Assembly (NCBI RefSeq): GCF_000471905.2
Contig: NW_006499535.1
Span: forward strand, 149,153 to 213,152
DNA length: 64,000 nt
DNA from: Amborella trichopoda
Lineage: Eukaryota; Streptophyta; Magnoliopsida; Amborellales; Amborellaceae
Direction of reading: 5' to 3'
Part shown: positions 14,166 to 25,799 of the stretch, one piece after another
Numbering within the stretch: position 1 is the first letter of the stretch
Layout of the letters: each line of letters begins with the position of its first letter
The notes under the pieces: generated by a model
What the model saw: only the letters and a program-made list of their open reading frames with translations
Database searches by the model: none
Told to the model about the DNA's origin: nothing
Made by a program: the position numbers and the translations under genes

Positions 14166-14620
14166 AGAAGACGGACATGACTAAAACTAGAAAGGATGTC
14201 ATGGGTAGGAAAGTCAAAAGAAAATAAATAAAAAGAAAAATGGCGGGTCACGGTACCACCATCAGCTATCGTGAGCAAAAAAGTCAAAAAAAAAATAAAT
14301 AAATAAAGAATCGGGCACGGTGATATGCGTACCATGAAAATAAGAAATAATAAGTCATGCAAGGTCATGAAGGGAAGAAAAGAGGCGAAGTTTAAAGCAA
14401 GAAGGAAAAGGCTTTCATTCCATCACAAAATTGAGGTTACAAGTTGCAAGCTTGCAATCTCATGACATCTTTTTAAGAGAGAAACATGCATCTTCAAACC
14501 ATATCCTAAAGCCTTATATTGGAACAAAATATAGAGGAAAAGGCAAGCTAAACAAAAAAAAAAAAATGGTATCTTGATTAGAACTAGCAATGAAAGAAAT
14601 GGGAAATAAGGGTGATTTAT
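14166..14620. other. unassigned AT-rich spacer
   Basis: A-rich runs occur near 14220-14300 and 14550. I see no coding frame longer than about 70 codons that looks real. It could be the distal 3' UTR of E2 or part of H. Confidence 0.4.
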
Positions 14621-14624
14621 CAAA

Positions 14625-15600
14625 TCACTCATTGTGAACACCAATCTCAGTAAATATGTGTTGCCTGATTCCCAGCCTATCTTTCAGTTCAGCCACCTTG
14701 AGAAAGCCTGCATGTCTGACTAATAAGGGAAAGGCACCTGATTCTAAGTCAGTCAGTGGGAGGTCACCCATTTCCTCATGAACCCGAGACAATAAGGCCT
14801 TTGTCTCAGCAATATGACGTCTAAGGACGATCATGCCAGCCTCATTGTCATGAAGTAAAATCCCACGAAGTGCACCATCCTCCCCTTCCTTTAGCAAATG
14901 AGCCTTGAGAGTTGGGTGAAAGCCTTCCTAGTATGCCAAATCACTCTTCAAATTTGCCATGAGACCTTCGACATAGCCAAAGATAGAGGATTGGTCCGAG
15001 TAAAAATCTAGCAAAGGATTAATGGATGGATTCAACGTCGAGGTGATCATCCTTTCCAGTTTCAGGATCTCTTCTGCCTCTTGAGGCAATTCCTCCATGA
15101 TCTTCTTAAGTTTAGAAGCCTTGGGCATGCCAAAGGCCGTCAGATTTTTCATAGTCCTCTCTAAAAGGTTAGGAAGTTGTATCAACTCCTTGAGAGAGAA
15201 TCTGCTTTGGAGACGGTGAACGGCCTTCAGATGCTCTTTCCCATATTCCATCGCGCCAATGTCCGCACTCAGGTAATGTGTAGAAAAAGACATCTGCAGC
15301 TGCTTAGTAACAATGCCCCCACAAGTAAACCAAGCAGATGTAAAGAGAACCCGACCAAAATGGGGTAGCATCCTCGCTCCTCTCCCTGACCGTGGTGATC
15401 AAGACGAAGACTATGGTTCATCCGGATTAATGTTGAACGTATGCCTCAGTTCCTCCTCGACCACTGCCATAGGTGGTTCATCATCAACAATGATAATGGC
15501 ATCCTCTAAGGTATCATTGCCCCCAGGGTTTCTCATCTGAAGGCCGCCAACAGCCCTAGCTGCGCGACGCACGGTCATTCGATGAGGCACGTCATCTGAA
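14625..15600 (-). pseudogene. unrecognised ORF, helical protein, possibly an extra ORF of E2 or H
   Basis: On the minus strand from about 15600 down to 14625 the translation has normal protein texture. It has an acidic patch 'DAIIIVDDEPPMAVVEEELR' (15440-15510), then 'STHYLSADIGAMEYGKEHLK', 'SRFSLKELIQLPNLLERTMK', 'SIFGYVEGLMANLKSDLAY', 'LRRHIAETKALLSRVHEEMG' and 'LDRL'-like helices up to 'RQHIFTEIGVHNE'. It looks mainly alpha-helical, with no membrane segment or zinc site that I can see. I do not recognise the family. It lies downstream of E2 integrase in antisense, the usual place for the additional ORFs of Tat elements, but it could equally be a sense ORF downstream of the H gag (15876-16384). 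The frame is broken. A host gene fragment cannot be excluded. Confidence 0.5.
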
Positions 15601-15870
15601 GAGGCACAAGGAAAAACAAAGTCCCAAATGACTCATGGGTACACAACAGCCTGTATAAAAAGGCACATGGCCTGGCAAAAATTAAGCAGCACCTCCCCTG
15701 TAAACCGAACTTTTGACAAAGAAGGTGCCCGACCAATTCAAGGCACCTCCGAGGATGCTCAAGGAACTGAACTATGGGACGTACGTAAGCAAGACAAACC
15801 TCAAAAGCGCCTTCTTCCATTCAGGTGAAATCTATGCAAAAGTGCTAAAAAAGCATCAAAAGTGATCATA
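15601..15870. other. unassigned stretch with short AT-rich repeats
   Basis: A weak minus-strand frame (about 15575-15820) has protein-like texture but no recognisable family. From 15838 to 15930 a short degenerate repeat is built from 'aaagtgntaaaa' and 'aaaagcat' units, roughly 20-25 bp apart. Confidence 0.4.
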
Positions 15871-15875
15871 AAGTG

Positions 15876-16384
15876 TTAAAACCACTCCAAAAGCATAAAA
15901 TATACTTCAAAATTGTTTAAAATGCTTAAAAAGGGTCCATCTTGGATCTTTTGAGATTTTAATTCACCAGCCCATGTGTGTGGTTCATCTTCTACCACAT
16001 TCACTTGGAACGACAAGTTAAAAGGATCGTCAATGGGAGTGAATTCCCTTGACGTGGAAGTCTGCATCCTCCATGTGGTAGAGCAATTTTTGGTCTCTTC
16101 TCGTGGATGGTTTGCAGAAGGTCTTCTTTTCTCGATCGAGTTCACCTCTCCTCCTTGAGAGGGTTCTTCACCAGTCGAGTTATCAAGGACTCTGGCCTCA
16201 TCCTCATTGGCTTGCACATAACACACTACTCTTTCGAGCATAATGTCAAATGAGTAAAGGATCACCTGCATGCTGAAGAAGGCAACATATTCAAGGGTCA
16301 TGTTCTCTATTGTCATGCCTACGTTCGCATATTCAGGGAGTGGAGTTTCAACAACTCGCATAGCGACTTCTCTAACTTTGGTTA
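15876..16384 (-). pseudogene. gag: H gag, left fragment (split by S)
   Basis: The minus-strand frame 'MRVVETPLPEYANVGMTIEN', then 'YVAFFSMQVILYSFDIMLER' and 'VVCYVQANEDEARVLDN', is the late capsid part of a gypsy Gag. The S gag has the counterpart 'YKTFFNQGLIPYSFDSMIEW' and 'VARHERARG'. The sequence runs up to the TSD of S at 16380-16384, and the preceding Gag residues are found across S at 26681-27250, also on the minus strand. Both pieces therefore belong to one older element, called H here, into which S inserted. H is a fossil with several breaks. Confidence 0.75.
16380..16384. repeat. target site duplication of S, left (GGTTA)
   Basis: GGTTA directly precedes the left LTR of S and is repeated exactly at 26681-26685 after the right LTR. 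A 5-bp duplication is the expected size for gypsy integrase. Confidence 0.9.
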
Positions 16385-17283
16385 TGTTTACGATGCAAAA
16401 TAAGAGAGCTCTCTAGAAGAAGATCCCTCAGATCTAAATACCACAAATTGAATTAAAAAAAAAAAAGTTCTAGAGATAGTGGGGATAATCGAATTCTTAT
16501 CGAAGGCCAGATCTGCTAAGAAATGAGCAGATTTTATCTCAGATTAGTGGCAGAGCCAGCATCGATCCGAAATGCAAAATACAAAATAAAATGCAATAAA
16601 ACATATTTAATCTAATAAAAATAAAAAATACAAAAAAAAAATGTAGAAAGGTGAAAGAAATACCAGATTGGGCCAGTTGCCCTGGGACTCCCGAAGCATC
16701 AAGGCCCCTCGCTCGTATTAGAACCGGCTGAGTTTATGTCGTGCGTCCTCTTTGTCTCTCTCTTCAAGTTTTGACCAAGACTTGGCTTGGTTGAATGGCT
16801 TTCCTGATCTAAGGGTGGCGTAAAACTAGGGTTTTCCTAGGTCTAGGTTTTTCCTTCTCTTGGTTCTCTCTCTAACTTCTGGCCTCCCACATCCTAGCTC
16901 TTTCTTTTTCCTCTAACCTACTCGTCCCACCCCAAAGATTTTCTCTCCCCCCCATTAGGTAGTACGATAGTTTATTTTTCTTATAGGCCTAACAGGGATG
17001 TAGAATGGAAACTATGGGATTTGCTAGGTGTAGAATAGATAATTACGAAAAGCTGGGGATTTTCTAGGTGTGGAATGGATAGCTACTAAAAGCTGGGGAT
17101 TTGCTAAGTGTGGAATGGATACCTATGAAAACTATGGGATTTGCTAAGTGTGGATCATAGGATGGGACCATGAACTATGGTGGTCTATGGTTTAGGGGTC
17201 AACTAAAATAGTGTGGTCCTATGGGCTTTCTAGGGTTAGGAAAATTATGGAAATTGTCAGTTTTAAAAAATGGGATATCTACA
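16385..17283 (-). repeat. S 3' LTR (left)
   Basis: This 899-bp LTR begins TGTTTACGATGC and ends GATATCTACA on the plus strand, and matches 25800-26680 and 499-1447. It contains an A-run near 16445 and repeated 'gggatttgctaggtgtagaat' lines at 17000-17150. Confidence 0.92.
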
Positions 17284-17300
17284 GTTGCGCCTTTTTGGCA
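17284..17300 (-). other. S polypurine tract
   Basis: Read on the minus strand, GCCAAAAAGGCGCAAC directly precedes the 3' LTR start TGTAGATATC. Copy A has the cleaner form AAAGAGGGGCAAC at the same place. Confidence 0.75.
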
Positions 17301-17959
17301 CTCCCTGTCCTTCGAGGGACACGTGAGTGGCATAGAAGCAAACACTCTTTGGCGTTCCCTGTCTTTCAAGGGGCACGTAAATGACAAAGATAAAGCAGAC
17401 ATTTTAAATTTCATCCCGACATTTCGTGGTCAGAGGGCACACCAACTATCCCTCCAAGACATTGCGCTTCCCGCTCACCCACCTAGGGCATTTTCCTCTT
17501 AGGGTTTTTGGCATGAGACATTGGTGAGTTACACAAGCTTGAAACTTGATTTTGATTGTCTGGCCATGCCACTTAACTTCAGGGGTTTTTACAATTTTAA
17601 ATCCTTAAAAATGACATTTTCTTTTATTTCCTTAGGGAACCTAAGGTCTTCTATAGGTTTTACCTGTTTAGGAAAAGGTTTGGCCAAGTTAATTCTGAAG
17701 AGAGAGATGAGGCGGCAATGCGGTGATCGTCATATACGGGTGTCCAAACTCCTTCATTTTAAAAGACATTTTAGAAATTTTGAAAATAGATGGAGATTTG
17801 AAATAGAACCCAGAACTTGGACAGGTTACGATTTTAATAAAGAAATTAAGGTTTTTGAAAACACATGAAATATAGTGAAAATTTTTTAAATGAGAAAGAT
17901 ATTTTGAAAAACAAATTTTTAGTTAGAAGTTTTAGCTCGTACAACCATAGAGCCCTCTA

Positions 17960-18240
17960 AGCAGTTTAACGTCATGCAGCAATGGACAACACACCCGACT
18001 TTTTATGTCACACGGGGCTAGATGAATACACTTAATCTTTTATGTCATACGGGGCAAGACATTTTCTGAATACACCCGACCTTTTAAGTCATACGGGGCT
18101 TGACGTTTCCTAAATACACCCAACCTTTAACATCATATGGGGTTAGATGTTTTCTTGTCTCGGCTCTTTTACGTCGCACGAGTTTGACATTTTCCTGTCT
18201 CGACTCTTTTACGTCACATGAGCTTGACAATTTTCTGAAT
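17960..18240. repeat. S 3' UTR tandem repeats
   Basis: Five to six degenerate units of about 45-60 bp share 'cacccgaccttttatgtcat' and 'acggggctagac' and open with 'cagtttaacgtcatgcag'. They are collinear with copy A at 2070-2425, but the unit count differs, indicating gain or loss of units between copies. Confidence 0.85.
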
Positions 18241-19660
18241 TGGATTTTGGTTGGCAGTTTAGGCTCCTGCCACCAAGGAGCATTTTCTTTTCTTTTCTTT
18301 TTCTTCTTTTTTTTAAAAAAAATTGGTTAGCCATTTAGGCTCATGCCACCAAGGACAGTTTTATTTTTTAATAAATTTTTTATTTTAATTTTATTTTATT
18401 TTATTTTTTTTTGGCTGGGCGACACGGGTGGTGTCACCAAAAGGAAAAAAAAAAAAAATTCTTTTTTTTTTTTGGTTATTGCCCCTGTCTTGGGGATTTT
18501 ATATTTTTTTATGAAAAGAAAAGTTTCGAAATGAAATTTTTAAGATTTCTTTTTTTGTTTTCTCTTTTTAAAAAAAAAAAAAGGTGTGGGTCTTACAGTT
18601 TAACCACTTGTGACCCCTTTGGTGGACCTTATATGAGCGTGTCGGGTTCTTCCTTGAATCTTCAGAATGAGGTGTTCATAATCTCTTTGGATTTCCGATT
18701 TTGTTTCACCACCATTCACCTTTCGAAGTTCAGATGATCATGGTCCTTAACATTGTTCCATCAGGCTAATTCTCGTTGACTTTTCTCTTGACACCATTTT
18801 GACTCAGGAAGAAAGAAGAGAAGCTATTTATAGAGAAAGGACTTTGAAGAATAGAAGGAAGGAGAGAACTTCTTCTTTTTATCATTCCGGGATCCTTTCG
18901 AGTGTCCAGCCCGGTAACCTTTTTTCCAATGCTTGGGGATCCTTTCAGATTTCAACCCAGTGGATTTTTTTTTTTTTCATATCTCCGGGGTCCCTTTCGG
19001 GTGTTCAGCTTGGTAGCCTTTTTTCCAACGCTTGGGATTTGTTTCAGACTTTTAGCCCAGTGGATTTTTTTATTTTTTTGAAGAAAAAAACAATGACAAA
19101 GGAAGAGGAGGAGGAAGAAGAAGAAGAGTCAAGGTGACTTGCTTTTGTTTTTTAGTTGCAGCAATTCACCCTAAGATCATGTAGGAATTCGATCATCTTT
19201 CACTCCTTCAAGTGGCAAGGAGGTTCTAATATTGGTTTTCCTTTAATTTCCCTTGACTCAGGTTGGCATCCAATATCTCTTTGACAATGGTTGCAGAATT
19301 TTCGTTGAACGTTTCCTTTGAATTGTTCTACTTGAACCTTGATTTTAGGATAAAAAAAATCCCTCTTAGTTTCCTAAGCCCTCAATCTTTTGCATAGATG
19401 GATAAGCTCATCAGGGTTTTCCCATTAATAGAGTACTTTATGTTACACATTAGGTGTTAATGCATTTTGAAGTGTATGACATGAATGCCTCATTTGGTTA
19501 TTTGCAAGGGGTGAGTGATCACCCAACTCCTTTTCGATTATCTTTTTCGTTGCAAATATTGTGTTGCTTGTCAGAGGTTAACTCCATAGTAGGATCCTTC
19601 TCAATGCTCCAGCTTAGATGAGACTCTTGCACCAGAGGAGTGATTAAGTCGGTATCAGAT
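18241..19660. other. S 3' UTR, non-coding, T-rich with a 100-bp duplication
   Basis: No real coding frame is seen. Poly-T and poly-A runs occupy 18285-18590. A direct duplication with a period of about 100 bp lies at 18885-19080 (shared 'ttttttccaa.gcttggg' and 'cccagtggattttttt'). A short 'tttaggctcctgccaccaagga' repeat occurs at 18255 and 18328. Confidence 0.6.
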
Positions 19661-19664
19661 GGCC

Positions 19665-22020
19665 TTATGGCATGTTGGGAGTGAACAAATGAGGGTTGAA
19701 TCTCATTAATTGCCCATGTTGTGTCCTATTCATGGAGGAGATAGCCTCTATTGAGTAGTTTGATGGGGTTGCCCCTGCAGCGCTTTCTGTTCCATTGGGA
19801 ACTTGTTCTTCATTTGATGAACTTTCTTGATATGGGGGTAACCCGGTTATTGAAGTTGTACTCCTACCCCAGTTAAGCTCTAGAAATCTCTCCTCATGAG
19901 GAGATGACCCAATTAAGTCATCAGCTATTAATTCCTCTGTCGGCTCTTGTGAAGGTGTCAAATTTTTTGGAATAGTCACATCTGGGTTCTTTGCTTCGCC
20001 ACCATTTACAAGTGGGTTCATCTCAAAAGGTGACTCAATTAAAACTTCTATGCTTGGCTCCTCATCTTATGTAGGCGGGTTGGCGAGGAAGTTTAGTGAA
20101 GGTTGTCCTTTTAGAAGATCCAATAGATCTTCTTCAGTCTCTTGGAGGTGGTGACCACAAGCAAATATGAATTGAGCCAGGATATCTTCTTCGTCCCTAC
20201 TCTCAATCATGTGAATGACAATGTTCCCTTTCGGGTTGTCTTGGGCTCCCATCTTTTCAGTTGTTGTAACCACATTTTTGGGGAGAGGATTTACAAAGAT
20301 ACCCATCTTTTGATTAGGCACTTCAACAGGATGATATTTTGATGGGACAGTGATGTCCCCCCTATTGATAAACCCTTGAATAACCTGTTTTAAATTATAG
20401 CAATTTTGAGTGTCATGTGCATGATTATGATGCCATTTGCACCACTTGCTCTTGTCCGTGACTTAGAATGGTGGCTCGAATGGTGGTGGGAGGTACACCA
20501 TGTCTCTAGACAAGAGTAATTCCAGTACTTTTTTTAACAAGTCTTTGAGAAGAGTGAAATTATCCTCTCGCCTTTAATTGTTATTTTGAGTGTTGACTCT
20601 AGGTCGACCCCTTTGATTTTGGTTTTGATAATTGCGCTGAGTAGCTGAACCTCGAGCCAGCCTATTAATGATAATTTCATTAACATGATCGGAAGCATTC
20701 CCCTTGTTGTTGTTGTTGTTGTCATTGTTTTTATTTTGGGGAGTGATTATCAGTTTATTCTCGGCCCTGGTGCTGAGAGGTGTTCCTCTGGCCCTTTCGT
20801 GACGTGCCACCCACTCAATCATGGAGTCGAAAGAGTAGGGGATAAGACCTTGGTTGAAGAAGGTCTTGTATTTAAGAGAGGAATTTTCTAGAGCCATGGA
20901 GATTTTGGTTGGATCTGTGAGTTGACTTTTGATGACTCATATTGTCGCCTAGCGGAATCGATTGATGAAGTCCTCGAATGATTCTCCTGGGTTTTACTTT
21001 GTTGCACTGAGTTCGCCCAGGGATAGAGGCATTGGTGTCGATCCATGACAGTGGGAGACAAATAGGATGAACATTTCATCTGGAGTGATGTGCGGTTGAG
21101 TACTCATCACTCTTCAATGCCAGTTCAGAGCCTCACCAGACAACGTTTGCGAAAATATGGCCTATCTCGTAAAGTCAAACGGAGAGGAGGTATGCGCTAA
21201 CATGGGTATCTGGATCGCTGTTCCCATTAAACTTGTTTCGGAATTCTGGAATCACGAATCTGAAGGGAAGGTTTTCCATGCCTCCAAGGGTCTCATGAAC
21301 ATAGGCCTTCGTGGGTAAAACTTCTTGAATGCTCATTCTTACAAGAATATATTGCATTATTTTCATGGTTCCTTCGTACTGGGCATTCGCACTGATAGTA
21401 GGCCCACCGGTTGGTGGATTCCCAAGTTTAGACTGATGAGTCAAGGTTTGGGGTATGCATTGGCCCGTATGCACTTGAGGTTGATGAGCTGCAGTCACCG
21501 AGGCGGATTGATATACCTGTGCCTAAGGGATGTATTGTCCCATAGGTGCCAACACTGGCTGTGGAAATTGCACGGTCTGTTTGATAAAATAGACTACTGG
21601 GACCGATTGAAGAATCGGTTGACTCGGTTATCCTATATGTTGCCCTATACCACTAAACTGGTTTGACATCGACACATGTTCTGGCGCATGAATAGTATAA
21701 CCTCGGTCAACTAAACTTTGGAGGGCAGCTTGAATACCTACATCACCTAAGGGTCAGTTCAAGTCGATACCCTTGTTTCGTGCAGCGTTCAGGTTGTCAT
21801 AAGTTGTACTATAGTGGCTTAAGGCCGGGTCAGATTCCCTAGACCTAAGTGGGTCTTGGTTTCGAGGTCGTCGTGCCTTAGGGTTATTTTGGTTCGAGTT
21901 ATGGGAATGAGCGTTTGATGCAGCATGAACTTCTTCCCTCACTCGACTTCTACTTTGAGTGCCTAAGAGCCCTTGCAAGATGACCCCAGGTCGGACCCCT
22001 TGATATTCAAAGTCTTTCGG
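19665..22020 (-). pseudogene. gag: S gag (broken)
   Basis: Read right to left. An amino-terminal part at 21754-21978 is rich in polar residues. The capsid start 'VIPEFRNKFNGNSDPDTHVS' at about 21190-21260 matches the gypsy 'FDGTGDPxxHL' block. Next comes 'YKTFFNQGLIPYSFDSMIEW' (20800-20870). A CX2HX4HX4C finger 'CKWHHNHAHDTQNC' with 'YNLKQVIQGFINRGD' after it lies at about 20370-20470. The tail 'GIFVNPLPKN' (20280-20310) and an acidic region to 19665 correspond to the Gag-protease linker of Tat elements. One finger is present, against two in E1/M1. The frame is broken several times. No pol follows. Confidence 0.85.
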
Positions 22021-22480
22021 GCGGAGCTAGTTTTTCGTGCCACACAAATCTCAGGATTAGGAGCTGATCCTTGAGACTCTGCCTCTAATTGAAGACTCGA
22101 ACGTCGAAAAATGGACGAACCAGGGTTCTGGCAGTAATCCTAAGGGATTGCGACATACTGGTCCGTAGGTTTGGGAAGGTTAGGTTTGGAGTCAGCCGTA
22201 GAATAATCATTATGGTCACCTTGAGTAACCGACACAGTGACTCTCTTTGACTTGATTCTAGAATCTAAAATTAGGGTGAGATCTAGACTCGACGGCTTAA
22301 GATAGAACCTAGTCTGACTCTAAGGGGGAAACCCCTAACTAAGACCTAGGCTAGGACTAGACCGGATGAATCTCACTAGACACAATGGGTTTAGACCATG
22401 AACTAGGGTAATCCTAGTCTAGATCTAGAGGCGACTATATGCTTAGACCTATGCTAGAACCTAGACTGAGATCTAGAGTA
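22021..22480 (-). other. S leader or gag amino-terminal region
   Basis: This lies between the recognisable gag and a diffuse repeat. Short open pieces on the minus strand may encode the first part of Gag, but I cannot set a start codon. It is dense in 'ctagac/ctaggc' words from 22260 on. Confidence 0.35.
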
Positions 22481-22935
22481 GATGGGTACAAGTCTTGGCT
22501 CAAACCAAGAGGGGGTCTAGGTTCGGACCTGGATATGAACCTGGTTCGAACCAAAACTGAGCTGAGGTACAAGCCTGGGCTTGGACCAAGAGGGTTTTGA
22601 AGATTGGGCCAGGTGTGGACCTGAACCGGATCAAAGTTGGGTTAGGCACGAGCCTTGGCTCGGACCAAAATGGGGCCTAGGTTCGGACCTGGGTGTGAAC
22701 CTAGTTCGGACCTGAGCTAGGCTAGGTACAACTGGGCTTAGACCAAGATGGTTTTGAAGATCAGACCGAGTGTGGACCCGAACTGGATCAAGGTTGAGCT
22801 AGACACGAGCCCTTGGCTCAGACTAAAAGGGAGCCTAAGTTCGGACCTAGGTGTGAAGTTGGTTCGGACCTAGGCTAGGCTGGGTACAAGCCTGAGTTTG
22901 GACCAAGAGGGTTCAGCTTAGACCAGGAGTGGATC
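22480..22935. repeat. S leader: three diverged 160-bp tandem units
   Basis: The block 'ggttcggacctgggtgtgaa' recurs at about 22520, 22680 and 22838. Each is followed by 'gagctaggctaggtacaa', 'ggcttggaccaagagggtt' and 'gaccgagtgtggacc'. The period is about 160 bp with roughly 2.8 units. It lies in the 5' untranslated leader of S. Confidence 0.75.
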
Positions 22936-23560
22936 CAGACTGAGAGCTAAGATTAAACAACTGAGATAAGCAACACAACACTCAAAAACTTTTGCCCTAA
23001 ATTATGGGTAGGCTCGGTCTGAGTGGGTTCCTAACTATTGAAATGCAGCGAGGCTGAGTAGGTCCCTACGTAAGCCCTGGCTTCCTGTTATAGGATTTTT
23101 ACTAGGTCCTACTATGTGTGGAGTTGCTTTAAGGCAAAGGATTATGAAGGGGCGCTCACAGTTAAAGTTACGCGAATCCCAACCGCCTCAGCTCTCAATA
23201 CTAGGTTCCCCTCACTCAGTTATGGCAGATTTTGGGGGGTTTTGAAAATATTTGTTAGTTTCCTGGGTATTCCAGTCTGGTGTGTGCAAGAGTGTGTAAA
23301 GAAGCACGCAGGCAAAAATAAAGTAGCAAGCAAGCAGGCACACAATGCAAGAAAAATGTGAGTACTTAGCACAAATTGTGCTAAGTGAGGTGTGCTTCGA
23401 GTTGGGTTTTTTACTAACTAAAAGCACAATTCAGATGTGGGGGTAAGCAACCCCTAAGAAGGTATACAGTAGATGAAAGTGGAACCAGGCACAACTTGTG
23501 CCTAGTTGAGCGCGCCGCTAGCTGAGCTTGACTCGATCAAAACACAATTAGAGAGAGAGT
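22936..23560 (-). other. S leader, unassigned
   Basis: This is leader DNA without recognisable coding. 'gcacaa(a)ttgtgc' palindromic words occur at about 23370 and 23490, each next to 'ctaag/ctagttg', which hints at an old duplication of a short block. Confidence 0.4.
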
Positions 23561-25790
23561 ACAGGTAACCCCGGATTTTTTTTTTTTCTTCTTCTTTCCT
23601 GATGAATAGAGAGAAATAGCAAATGTTGAATCACAAGCAAATAAATAAAAAGAGATTTTCTTTTTACAAAGTTTTTTTTTTTAAAGAGAGAGGGGCCTGA
23701 AAGGTGATTTTTTTTTAAGTGGAGATCCCTTTTTTTTTTAAGAAATGAAGTGCCTTTAAAAACAAAAACTTTTGTAGCAAAAGTGATTTTTTTTTTTGAA
23801 ACCAAATAAGCATTAAAAGTTGTTTTTTCTGTCTTGCAAAGAAAATTTTTCTTTTCCAAAAATGAGAAATGGCTCAAAAAAAAAAAATTTGAAAGAAAGA
23901 TTGCCTTTAAAAGATTTTTCTTTTTACACACAGATGCCTAATTTTCATAAATGAGAAATGCCTCAAATTAATTTTTTTTTTTTTTTTTTTTAAAGCGAGA
24001 TTGCCTTTACTTTTTTTTTTTTTTAAGACAAAGATGCCTAAAAAACTTTGATAATATTCGCTTTTTTTTTTTTGTTTTTTAAGGAAAGTAATTTTTTTAT
24101 TTTGAAACAAAGCTAAAGATACTTTGTTTTTTTCGATAATAAAGATGGCCTCAAACACCCACTCCTTTTATTTTTTATTTTTTTATTTTTTTTTGAGATA
24201 GAATGACCTAAAAAAAAAAAAAAAACAATTTTTCACAAAAATGATCTTTTTTTTGTTTTTTAAAACAAAGAGACCTTAAGAATTTTTTTTTTTATTGCAA
24301 AGGAAATTTTCTTTTTCTTTTTTTAAAAAAAATAAGAAAGGCCTTAACTTTTTTTTTTTTTAAAAAAAGAAATTTTTTTTTTTGATAGGATAGATAGAAA
24401 TAGAAAGGAAGCCTTCTTTTTTTGAAACAACAAGGCCTTAATAAGTTCTTTTTTTTTTTTTGAAACAAAGAGGCTTCTAAAAAGTCTTCTTTTTTTTTTA
24501 AGGCAAAAAGGCTTTTTTTTTTTTTTTTGAAATGAAGATGCCTAAAAAGGCGCTGATTTTTTTTTTTTTCTTTTGACTAGATAATTTTTAACAAGTGACG
24601 GGAAATTTGAATGCCAGCAAAGCTAATCTAATCAAATCGCACGAAATAGAAAGCAATATCTTCTATTGTATGGCACGACTTTATCTAACCAATCATATGC
24701 ATCAAAGAGCACCAACTTCTTTTAGAAAGGGAAGAAGAGGATGGAGGAGTCCAAAGAAAATAGATGATGCAAAGCTATTAAAAAGATTTTTTTAAAACTA
24801 TATATTTAAAAAGAAAATCAACGAGATAGAATGGTGGTTGCTCTCTCATGTTTTAAGGGAAAAGAAATCACGACCATGGAGAGAAAAAGCCCTTTTTTAA
24901 AAAAAAAAAGGGAACAAAATGTTCTAAGTTGATAAAGGTTAACAAAAATGAAAGATAAGGCTACGTTATTCAAAATGACAGCTCTACTGTTTTGAAAATT
25001 TAAAACTTGAGTGTAGGAGGCAAGTGGAATTACCTAAAAACACATTGGACTACCATATAAGGCTACGCTATTCCAAAAACCTTATCTCTTCTTTGCAAAA
25101 GATTTATCCTTTTTTTTTTATTACAAATTGTTTTTTTCGTTTTTTCTTTTTTTAAGGGAGCCAACAGAATTTTGAATGAGTTAAAAAAAAACGTGGCACT
25201 AAATTATGGATAAAGGAATCTAAATCCAGAGGCCTTTTTTTACTCTCTCTAAACCAACAAACCGGTTTTAAATCGCTTAAACATCAACACAGTGCAAAAT
25301 CTTGGGAGTGTGATTTATTTATTATTATCTCATTTAAATCGGAGAGAAAAAGGAACCAACAAACTGATAATGCAAGGGTGCCTGCCATAAGTAAGGAAAT
25401 ATATGGTATGCAAATAAATCACAAACAACACAAGAACTACAAGTCTCCTCAGCTTTATTGCAATACAATAGATGAAAAAGACGTGAGTAACGAAAGATTA
25501 GAATGACATCCCAAGGAAAAATACTCAAAAGAAAGCACCGCTTTGGATAAGGAAGAAACTTTTTAATAAAAAAATAAAAATAAAATTTAAGACTAAAAAC
25601 CCTGGATTTTTTTTAAGAGGGGCCAGTGTCACTTTTTTTTTTTTTTGGGCAAATACAAAGATATTTAAACAATGGCAACAAGAGTCATAAAGTAAAAGAA
25701 ATTTTTTTTTTTTTAATCAAAACATGGCCCTTGAAAGGAGAATTTTTTTTCTTTTCATGCACTGATCTAGGTTGAAATGCCCCACGGTGG
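23560..25790. repeat. S leader: poly-T/poly-A field
   Basis: More than 20 runs of 8-20 T (or A) are separated by short words such as 'gaaacaaagaggcc', 'aaagatgcctaaaaa' and 'aagaaaggcctta'. The spacing of 35-60 bp and the recurring words show that this is a degenerate tandem repeat with a T-tract in each unit, not random AT-rich DNA. It lies between the PBS and gag of S. 24560-25300 is less regular. Open frames here are lysine/phenylalanine artefacts. Confidence 0.7.
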
Positions 25791-25796
25791 ACGCCA
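25779..25796 (-). other. S primer binding site
   Basis: Read on the minus strand, TGGCGTCCACCGTGGGGC starts three bases inside the 5' LTR (25800). The leading TGG pairs with a tRNA CCA end. The same form is common after the 5' LTR of plant gypsy elements; I cannot name the tRNA with confidence. Confidence 0.8.
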
Positions 25797-25799
25797 AAC

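Noticed and set aside
18343-19137. Plus-strand ORFs rich in Phe/Lys
   Set aside because: They are made by poly-T/poly-A runs in the S 3' UTR.
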